Source: DASXZH01 sp036502005
GTDB taxonomy: Bacteria > Armatimonadota > Fimbriimonadia > Fimbriimonadales > Fimbriimonadaceae
DNA: 64,000 bases
NCBI GenBank assembly: GCA_036502005.1
Contig: DASXZH010000016.1
Coordinates: 15,386-79,385, forward strand
Direction: 5' to 3'
Shown one piece after another: positions 9,990 to 16,615 of this stretch (positions within the stretch are counted from its first letter, which is position 1; each line of letters begins with the position of its first letter). A program made the position numbers and the translations under genes. The notes below the pieces were generated by a model that worked only from the letters and a program-made list of their open reading frames with translations, was not told the origin of the DNA and made no database searches.

Positions 9990-10430
9990 ACCCTTCCCGT
10001 TGTCGAATGGGATCGACTCTCGAGGGCAAGGGACTCTTAACCTCTCCCCCAAATCCCATAGCCATCAATTTAAGGTTTATTTCCGAGCAGTAGGCTCGAG
10101 CCTCACCCGGTTCGCGGACTCACTCCATTTAAGGGGGCACCAGACCACACAATCCATCGGCCGGGTTTCCCCCTTGAGCCCCCTCCGAATGGATTTGACA
10201 CCACCTCTCCATCCGGGAGAGGTTTGGGGTTTTGGGCACGCTGAGAAATCCTTAAGTTGATCGCTATGTCCCCCCAACCCCTCTCCTCCCCCAAAAAGTG
10301 CACCCGGCCGCACGAGCCGTCGGACGGGTGCCCCTTGAACCCCCTCCAAGTGGAATCGACTATCGGAAGCAGGAGACTCTGAACCTCTCCCCCAACCCCC
10401 TCTCCTCCCAGGGAGCAGGAGAGGGGGCTT
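9990..10430. repeat. intergenic repeat cluster with purine/pyrimidine-rich hairpins
   Basis: Three related segments (about 10001-10080, 10170-10260 and 10325-10430) share blocks such as GGAATCGACT..CTCTGAACCTCTCCCCCAA and CCCTTGAGCCCCCTCC. The last ends in a perfect 11-bp stem (CCCCCTCTCCT/AGGAGAGGGGG, 10395-10427). Short frames drawn across this DNA are pyrimidine-skewed shadows, not genes. Confidence 0.6.
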
Positions 10431-10467
10431 TGAAATTGCCAGTTAAAATAATTTTTATAACAAAAAT

Positions 10468-10497
10468 TTCACATATCTACGAAATTCGTTGTATGAT
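10468..10497 (+). promoter_or_regulatory. candidate sigma-70 promoter of lacI
   Basis: TTCACA (10468-10473) and TATGAT (10492-10497) are 18 bp apart in a locally AT-rich stretch. The start of transcription would fall near 10504, directly at the operator that follows, which fits repression by blocking initiation. Confidence 0.55.
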
Positions 10498-10504
10498 GTA
10501 CCTG

Positions 10505-10530
10505 TAAATCATAAGATTTATGCGTAAATC
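10505..10530. promoter_or_regulatory. candidate LacI-type operator, site 2 (double, interlaced)
   Basis: Three half-sites lie 10 bp apart: TAAATC (10505), GATTTA (10515) and TAAATC (10525). They make two overlapping perfect dyads with 4-bp spacers (ATAA and TGCG). The position just before the ATG at 10536 suggests that the regulator represses its own gene. Confidence 0.75.
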
Positions 10531-10535
10531 AAGAG

Positions 10536-11564
10536 ATGAAACCAACCATTCGTGACGTTGCAAAAGCTGCCGGTGTTTCGGCCATGGCCGTGTCTTATGT
10601 TCTCCACGGCACGGGCAGAAATGTCCGCGTATCGGAAGAAACATCGGAAAAGATCCGAAAGGCTGCCAGCGACCTCAGATATGCCCCAAACAGCATGGCC
10701 CGCACTTTCCGCTCCGGAAAGACCCATATGGTGGGTGTGGTTTTTCAGCACCTTGACCGGTTGTCGGACGACAACCCTTATTTACCCTTGCTCCTCAACG
10801 GCATCATGGCGGCTTTATTTCCCGCAGGATATACGCTTGCCCTGTGTCCTCGGCTAGTTCAGCATGGCGACATGGTCGCCATGCTCGATGGCCGATTCGA
10901 TGGAGTGCTCTGGGCTCGCCCAGACTTTACCGAAGCCAACGTTGAGAGCCTGCGCGATGCCCGCGTCCCGCTTGTGATGCTTCACGCTCCCGAGGGCTCT
11001 GCTGACGGGATTTCAACTTTCTGTGCCGATAACGACAGCGCCTTAAGACTTGTCGTCGACCACCTTTATCAGCTTGGGCATCGCAACTGCACGTTCGTCA
11101 TCGATGAGGTTAACGACCACACCGCTGAAGGGCGTGCTCGTGGCCTAGCCTTTTTGGAAGCAATTCAATCTTACGGAATGAGTGGCGAGGTTTGGACCTG
11201 GGATGAGCGGTCTCAAAGCCTTTCCGAATATCATCAAGCAAACCGAGGGCGCACCGCCATGGTTTGCTTCTCCGACACCCTTGCCGGTCGAATCCTTACA
11301 ACCCTCCACAGCTTTGGCATGAGTGTGCCGAGGGAGATCAGCGTAGTCGGATTCGACTCATCCACGTTTTGCGATCGGACCACACCGAAGTTGACTTCGG
11401 TCTACCAACCGGTTGAGAAGATCGCATTTGAGGCCACTTCCCATTTACTGTCGCTCATAGCGGCGGATGAGAGAGGGGAGCCCAGCACTCAGCACTCGTC
11501 AACCTTATACGCTTGTGGCCTCGACGTTCGTGAGTCCACATGTCCACCTTCATTGCGGAAGTAA
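10536..11564 (+). CDS. LacI-family transcriptional regulator of the xylan locus
   Basis: A 342-residue one-domain-plus-sensor regulator. An N-terminal LacI helix-turn-helix (TIRDVAKAAGVSAMAVSYVL, residues 4-23) and hinge (about 48-62) are followed by a periplasmic-binding-protein-like sensor that should bind a sugar. The hinge reads ARTFRSGKT; the leucine that usually inserts into a central CpG of the operator is Phe58. The candidate operators here lack a fixed central CpG, which is consistent. It precedes a pseudopilin, two lipoproteins and GH52 on the same strand with short gaps, so it may head that operon. The inducer is unknown; a xylo-oligosaccharide is the obvious guess. Confidence 0.9.
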   Translation: MKPTIRDVAKAAGVSAMAVSYVLHGTGRNVRVSEETSEKIRKAASDLRYAPNSMARTFRSGKTHMVGVVFQHLDRLSDDNPYLPLLLNGIMAALFPAGYTLALCPRLVQHGDMVAMLDGRFDGVLWARPDFTEANVESLRDARVPLVMLHAPEGSADGISTFCADNDSALRLVVDHLYQLGHRNCTFVIDEVNDHTAEGRARGLAFLEAIQSYGMSGEVWTWDERSQSLSEYHQANRGRTAMVCFSDTLAGRILTTLHSFGMSVPREISVVGFDSSTFCDRTTPKLTSVYQPVEKIAFEATSHLLSLIAADERGEPSTQHSSTLYACGLDVRESTCPPSLRK

Positions 11565-11568
11565 CTCT

Positions 11569-12501
11569 ATGAAATCGAAAGCATTCACTCTTATCGAACT
11601 GCTAGTTGTAATAGCGATCATCGCTATTCTGGCAGCCATCCTTTTCCCGGTATTCGCGCAAGCCAAATTGGCCGCTAAGAAAACCGTGGACCTTTCAAAC
11701 TTAAAGCAGCTTGGGCTCGCCGTCATCATGTATTCCAACGATTACGACGATGCGTTCCCTCGCGGCGACTACTATGCCGCCGGCCGTAATCCCTACAACG
11801 GAATTACATGGCGCGAAGCTAGCTTCCCTTACATCAAGAATGGCGAAGTTTCCGGAAACGTTGGCGGGGCCACAAACCAGCCCGTCGCACAAGTTGGTCT
11901 GTTCTCTTCTCCTGCCGCTCCTGCGAACTCCCTTGATGACTACGGCGCAAATCCGTTCATGATGGAAAGTGAAGCAGCCTGGTGCGAAGAAAACGGCGGA
12001 GGCAACTTCTGCGATTCCCATATTCCGTCGCCCTATACAGCTACGGTACCGACCGGACAGACTCCTGCTCCTTCTATGACCAGCTCACAGCTTCCTTATC
12101 CTTCGAGCATTTTCATGCTTACGGGCCAGGGCGTAAATCCCACATATAACGCAGGCAACGAGTACATTGAAGGCAGCAGCTACTGGTGGGAAGGCGCTTC
12201 CCTTGATATCAAGGGCGGCTATCCTCCTGCAAACTTCTTGGTAGACAAGCAGCCAGACTATGACGGTAGTGGCTCAGCAACGTCAACGGGCGCGGCAACG
12301 GCGTTGCCGATCTTCCGCTACATGCAAAACGACAACATCGCTTTCGGCGATGGACATGCCAAGAGTCGACATCAGGGCAACTTCGGATGGTGCAAGGATG
12401 TTTACATTCCTAACCAGCCGGTCGACGCTTACAACACGTCCGACTTCAACGACAGCTACGAGTGGACAACCGGCGTTTGCGTGGGGTTCACCCAGTCGTG
12501 A
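11569..12501 (+). CDS. pseudopilin (prepilin-type N-terminal methylation domain)
   Basis: The start at 11569 follows a GGAAG ribosome-binding site 4 bp after lacI ends; the longer frame from 11467 lies inside lacI. The N-terminus KAFTLIELLVVIAIIAILAAI is a class III signal with cleavage before F and the conserved Glu5. A long hydrophobic helix and the LKQLGLAVIMYSNDYDDAFP segment follow. The C-terminal AFGDGHAKSRH matches the DGH end typical of the DUF1559-like pseudopilin family that is expanded in Armatimonadota and Planctomycetota. Such proteins are thought to build secretion or surface pseudopili. Its position inside a xylan operon suggests a role in binding or export on plant polymer, but that is inference. 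Confidence 0.88.
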   Translation: MKSKAFTLIELLVVIAIIAILAAILFPVFAQAKLAAKKTVDLSNLKQLGLAVIMYSNDYDDAFPRGDYYAAGRNPYNGITWREASFPYIKNGEVSGNVGGATNQPVAQVGLFSSPAAPANSLDDYGANPFMMESEAAWCEENGGGNFCDSHIPSPYTATVPTGQTPAPSMTSSQLPYPSSIFMLTGQGVNPTYNAGNEYIEGSSYWWEGASLDIKGGYPPANFLVDKQPDYDGSGSATSTGAATALPIFRYMQNDNIAFGDGHAKSRHQGNFGWCKDVYIPNQPVDAYNTSDFNDSYEWTTGVCVGFTQS

Positions 12502-12719
12502 AAGCCGTCCTCCTGTGCGTCATATCATTGCTGGTAATGGCTGGGTGTACCTCCGGAAACAGTGATGATACGGCCGTGAAACTGCCAAATGGGGCTGGAA
12601 AGCCATTAAATCCTACGGGACAGCAGACGCCGGATCAAAAAGCAAAGGCGGATCAAATCTCTGCGGATGCGTTAAGGGTAGATAAAGCGCGCGGCTCGAT
12701 GCTGCAGGCGGGCAAGTAA
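12498..12719 (+). CDS. small lipoprotein
   Basis: A 73-residue protein starting at GTG 12498, which overlaps the pseudopilin stop (GTGA), so translation is probably coupled. Signal peptide with lipobox LVMAGC (Cys17), then a short polar tail rich in Asp, Lys and Gln (TPDQKAKADQISADALRVDKA). No enzymatic motif. An in-frame upstream ATG at 12462 would place 12 residues encoded inside the pilin gene before the signal peptide, so I reject it. Function unknown. Confidence 0.7.
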   Translation: MKAVLLCVISLLVMAGCTSGNSDDTAVKLPNGAGKPLNPTGQQTPDQKAKADQISADALRVDKARGSMLQAGK

Positions 12720-12724
12720 GAAAC

Positions 12725-13159
12725 GTGAAACGCATACCGAAGAGTTGTTGGCTACTCGTTTCCGGGTTAGCCATAATTCTCGTCGGATGCAGAGCCTCGT
12801 CGTCGGTGGATTCCGATTCCACCGACGATGGGGCTAAATCCGTTAAGCCAGTCGCTTTTCAAGGAACTCCCGATCCTGCTTTGGTAGGGAAATGGGTTTC
12901 CACAGGCGGCGACTCGGTTTTTGAACTGGGTAAGGACGGAAATCTGAAAATGACTTCGATTGTTCACGCTCCAGGAGCCTCCAAACCGCAAGAACGCCAG
13001 CGAACTGGGTTCTGGGGAGTAAGTGACAAAACCCTTTACACCAAAACCACCGACACCAGCGGCGAAACAGTCGCCAAGTACAGTTTTGAGGAAAAGGGAA
13101 ACTCGCTGACGGTTTATATTTCTGGAATAAAGATGAAGACCATCTTTCACCGAGGCTGA
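12725..13159 (+). CDS. lipoprotein with lipocalin-like beta domain, unknown function
   Basis: 144 residues. Signal peptide with lipobox ILVGC (Cys22), a serine/aspartate-rich linker to about residue 45, then a beta-rich part containing ALVGKWVSTGGDSVFELGKDGNLKMT. That pattern is typical of small bacterial domains that sense or bind ligands (extended 'GxW...F..dG..' motifs). It starts 5 bp after the previous lipoprotein gene and probably belongs to the lacI-pilin-GH52 operon. I do not recognise a named family. Confidence 0.72.
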   Translation: MKRIPKSCWLLVSGLAIILVGCRASSSVDSDSTDDGAKSVKPVAFQGTPDPALVGKWVSTGGDSVFELGKDGNLKMTSIVHAPGASKPQERQRTGFWGVSDKTLYTKTTDTSGETVAKYSFEEKGNSLTVYISGIKMKTIFHRG

Positions 13160-13209
13160 GGCGATAAACAAAGAACTGCGCAACTTTTGACCTTGCTCAG
13201 TAATCAACC

Positions 13210-15381
13210 ATGGACGATACAATATTTTTCAACGCTCACCATTCACCCATTGGCGCATTTTCGACGCTAACTTTGGGGTGCAAAGGTTCAAGAGGCGGCT
13301 TTGGATGTGGCCTTAAAGGCCCTGCCGACGAGAGCGTTTTTGTAGGTATTGAAGAAGAGCGCAGGCCGGGAATGTTCAAGTGCCTGCCGTTTTTTGATGG
13401 GAGCGATTTCGCTCCAGCACCAGAATCGTTTGACGTTGAAGGTCTCTCGGACCATCACCATCCAAATGCGGTTCTTCCTTTTTTTGATTCAGACATCACC
13501 CGGAAGTTGGGTGCTGCTTCTGATATATGGTCGGCGGGTGATTTAACCTTTTCGATTTACAACCAAGTGACCTCGATTCCCGATCCCGCCACCGCCGATC
13601 CGGTGTCGCTAAGGAAGGTTTGCGTTCCCGCTTTGATCGTTGAGCTGAAGGTCGATAATTCAAAGGGAGTTCGGCCGCGCAAAGCCTTTTTTGGATTCGC
13701 CGGCTCCGACCGCAGGAGAGCAATGAGGCCGATTGATTCCGAGGGTCTTGTAGGAGTGGCCCAAGGGCGGCGCACAGGCATCGCCACAGCCTACAAGGAT
13801 TCCTATGCGGGTATTGGCCTCCAGCCTGAATCTGTTTTGAATCCGAAATACTCAGAGAACCTGCTCTTTACAATCGGTGGTTCGGGCCTTATAGTGGTGA
13901 CCGTTCCGCCCGGCTGTTGCGAGTCGATCCGGTTTGCGGTTGGTTTTTTTGAAGACGGCATCGTAACGACGGGAATCGACACTTCTTACCTCTACACGAC
14001 GCTCTTTTCCGGTCTGGAAGAAGTCCTGTCTTACGCGCTCACGCAGGCAGATCGAATCATCAAAGCGGCGACTGAGATGGATTCTCGAATTTTGGAAAAG
14101 GTGGGTCCCGTTCGCGCCCTCACCATTGGCCACGCAATAAAGAGCTACTACGGGAACACGCAGCTTCTTGTGACCAATGAGGGCGCTCCAATTTGGGTTG
14201 TTAACGAAGGGGAATATCGAATGATGAACACATTCGACCTCACGGTGGATCAGCTTTATTTGGAGTTGGCGCTTAACCCTTGGACCGTCTCGAACGTTCT
14301 TGATCTCTATGCCGGACGGTATTCCTACATCGATGATGTTCGCTTTCCAACCGGCCAAGATTTGTACCCTGGTGGTCTCGCTTTCGCTCATGATATGGGA
14401 GTGGCGAACCACTTTAGCCCGCCGGGCCGATCCTCCTACGAACTGGCGGGCTATAAGGGCGTTTTCTCGTACATGAGCTGCGAAGAACTGGTGAACTGGA
14501 TCCTCTGCGTATGCATTTATGCCTCGCATACGCGGGACGCGGCGTGGCTAAAAAGTCAGGCTGCCAATATCGCAAGCGCGGTTGAATCCTTGGTGAATAG
14601 AGACGATCCTGATTCCAGTAAACGCAACGGCGTGATGTCTCTCGATTCTGCGCGCTGTAAAGAAGGTGCCGAAATTACCACCTACGACAGCCTCGATGCT
14701 TCCCTTGGCCAAGCCCGGAACAACATCTATTTGGCCGTTAAGACTTGGGCCGCCTATGCTCTTGTTGAGGAGCACCTTACGACGCTGGGCGCCAACCTCA
14801 TGGCTGAAGTGGCAAGGGCGCAATCAAAGCTTTGCGCGGCCACCCTTTGCTCGGCCGCCGATGCGGATGGTTTCCTTCCTGCCGTTATAGGTGAGGGCGT
14901 AAACGCGCGCATCATCCCGGCAATCGAGGGTTTGGTTTATCCGTTAGTGGCTGGCAGAAGCGATCTTCTCAGCAGGGATGGCCCATTTAAGCAGTTGAGG
15001 CAGGTTCTGGAAACGCACTTTGAGAATTGCTTAGTGCCTGGCATTTGCCTTTTTGATGATGGTGGATGGAAGCTGAGCTCGACCAGCAAAAACTCTTGGC
15101 TAAGCAAGATTTACCTGTGCCAGTTTGTTTCTGAGGTTGTCTTCGGGCGAGCAATCGACTCCGACGCAGACGAAACCCACTGGAACTGGCTGATGGATGA
15201 GGATAACGGCTATTACGCCTGGAGCGACCAGATGGTAGCTGGCAAGGCCCATGGCAGCCGATACTATCCAAGAGGCGTGACGGCAGCGCTTTGGCTCTCT
15301 GAACCGGACCGAGTGCTGAAATCAATAACCGAGTTATTGACTAGCGCAACGCCGTTCACTCGTCCGAGCGTTTTGGCTTAG
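13210..15381 (+). CDS. GH52 beta-xylosidase
   Basis: A 723-residue cytoplasmic enzyme (no signal peptide) that matches GH52 along its whole length. Hallmarks are FFNAHHSPIGAFSTLTLG at the N-terminus, IWVVNEGEYRMMNTFDLTVDQL, FAHDMGVANHFS, EITTYDSLDASLGQARNN and SSTSKNSWLSKIYLCQF. In characterised GH52 enzymes the nucleophile is a Glu in the NEGEY motif (Glu333/Glu335 here) and the acid/base is an Asp in TYDSLD (Asp493/Asp496 here). It should split xylo-oligosaccharides taken up by the ABC importer encoded just downstream on the other strand. It is the last gene of the plus-strand run that starts at lacI. Confidence 0.95.
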   Translation: MDDTIFFNAHHSPIGAFSTLTLGCKGSRGGFGCGLKGPADESVFVGIEEERRPGMFKCLPFFDGSDFAPAPESFDVEGLSDHHHPNAVLPFFDSDITRKLGAASDIWSAGDLTFSIYNQVTSIPDPATADPVSLRKVCVPALIVELKVDNSKGVRPRKAFFGFAGSDRRRAMRPIDSEGLVGVAQGRRTGIATAYKDSYAGIGLQPESVLNPKYSENLLFTIGGSGLIVVTVPPGCCESIRFAVGFFEDGIVTTGIDTSYLYTTLFSGLEEVLSYALTQADRIIKAATEMDSRILEKVGPVRALTIGHAIKSYYGNTQLLVTNEGAPIWVVNEGEYRMMNTFDLTVDQLYLELALNPWTVSNVLDLYAGRYSYIDDVRFPTGQDLYPGGLAFAHDMGVANHFSPPGRSSYELAGYKGVFSYMSCEELVNWILCVCIYASHTRDAAWLKSQAANIASAVESLVNRDDPDSSKRNGVMSLDSARCKEGAEITTYDSLDASLGQARNNIYLAVKTWAAYALVEEHLTTLGANLMAEVARAQSKLCAATLCSAADADGFLPAVIGEGVNARIIPAIEGLVYPLVAGRSDLLSRDGPFKQLRQVLETHFENCLVPGICLFDDGGWKLSSTSKNSWLSKIYLCQFVSEVVFGRAIDSDADETHWNWLMDEDNGYYAWSDQMVAGKAHGSRYYPRGVTAALWLSEPDRVLKSITELLTSATPFTRPSVLA

Positions 15382-15432
15382 CTACATGAGGTAATCGCAA
15401 AACCCTGCGTACACTCCGACGAACCAGCGAAG

Positions 15433-15688
15433 CCCTGTTCGCCCTCTCCCGGTTCGCTCGCGGACTCGCTTACCGACCTCTCCTCGAGGAGAGATGAGTA
15501 GTCCCGCGGCTTTCCCAAAAGACTTGTTGGCATTAGTGAGATCGGTTACTGTTTCATACTTTGAACGCCGCCCAACGAGTCATCTCTCCTTGAGGAGAGG
15601 TCGGAAGCTTTCCAATATGCGCACGGCCGTCCAATCCGGAAACTCCGACAAAAGAAAGCGCTGAGGAACGAAGCGGGAGAGGGCTTAA
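15433..15688. repeat. long palindromic intergenic element between convergent genes
   Basis: Two inverted inner arms, about 15473-15497 and 15580-15604, match at 24 of 26 positions around CCGACCTCTCCTC. Outer arms (CCCTCTCCCGGTTCG near 15442; CGAAGCGGGAGAGGG near 15670) also pair. The element sits between the ends of GH52 and the permease gene. It may be a MITE-like element or act as a bidirectional terminator. Confidence 0.65.
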
Positions 15689-15727
15689 AAGACCTGCTCT
15701 GTAATGTTAATATCCCCAATGACGTTT

Positions 15728-16615
15728 TCACTTGATGCCGCTCATTACGATTCCCTTCACGAAGTATCGTTGGCCCAAGAAGAAGATCAAAACAAGGGGC
15801 AGCATGACGAGCACGCTGCCCGCCATAAGCAGATGATATTTCTGTTGCTGGGCGGCGTTAAAGGTTTGCAGGCCCAGCTCAAGCGTTTGCTTATGGGGGT
15901 CGTTCAAGTAGATTAAGGGCGCGAGAAAATCTCGCCAGTTGAAAATGAAGGCGAACACACCCACCGTTGCCAGCGCGGTTTTGGATAGCGGCATGATGAT
16001 GCGCCTCCAAATAGTGAAGTGGCTAGCTCCATCGAGGAGGGCCGCCTCATCAAGCTCCCTCGGAACCGACATAAAGAACTGCCTCAACAGGAAGATGTTA
16101 AAGGCACCCCCGCCAAACCAGGCGGGCACAATGAGAGGATAAAACGTATTGATCCACCGAAGCTGGGCAAAGAGCAGATAGGTGGGAATCATCGTGATGA
16201 TGGTTGGCAGCATCATCGTGCTCAGCATGATTAGAAATAGCCTGTCCCGGCCGCGGAATCTCAACCTGGCAAACGCGTAGGCAACGAGAGAGGACGAGAT
16301 GATCACCCCGAGCGAGGTCAAGAAGGCGATCACGAACGTGTTCCAGAAACATTGGACAAAACTCACGTTGGGGTTGTTGAGCACCTCTTTGTAGTTGTCC
16401 AGCGTGGGATGCTGGGCTAGCGCCCAAGCCGATGTGGTTTTTAGCTCCGCCTCACTCTTAAGAGACATGTTGAGGGCGGAAAGGAACGGCACCAGAAATA
16501 TGATGGAGCCGACAACAAGGAGAACAATGGCGACGACCTTGAGGATCTTTTCCCAGGCGATAGAGTTCCGCACTGCCCGGACTTGGGATCGTTCGGCCGC
16601 AGCTTCGGGAGTCAT
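15728..16615 (-). CDS. ABC sugar-importer permease (MalG type)
   Basis: 295 residues, six predicted membrane segments, and the inner-membrane permease EAA loop ELDEAALLDGASHFTIWRRI near residues 195-215, which contacts the ATPase. It overlaps the upstream binding-protein/permease fusion gene by 4 bp (ATGA), so the two are translationally coupled. With that protein it forms the membrane channel of a carbohydrate importer, probably for xylo-oligosaccharides given the GH10 gene at the head of the operon. No ATPase gene lies in the window, so a shared MsiK-type ATPase encoded elsewhere is likely. Confidence 0.93.
   Translation of the reverse strand: MTPEAAAERSQVRAVRNSIAWEKILKVVAIVLLVVGSIIFLVPFLSALNMSLKSEAELKTTSAWALAQHPTLDNYKEVLNNPNVSFVQCFWNTFVIAFLTSLGVIISSSLVAYAFARLRFRGRDRLFLIMLSTMMLPTIITMIPTYLLFAQLRWINTFYPLIVPAWFGGGAFNIFLLRQFFMSVPRELDEAALLDGASHFTIWRRIIMPLSKTALATVGVFAFIFNWRDFLAPLIYLNDPHKQTLELGLQTFNAAQQQKYHLLMAGSVLVMLPLVLIFFLGQRYFVKGIVMSGIK

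Noticed and set aside
13852..14529. 225-codon open frame on the minus strand inside GH52
   Set aside because: It is a shadow of the strongly supported GH52 frame and has no recognisable domain or start signal.
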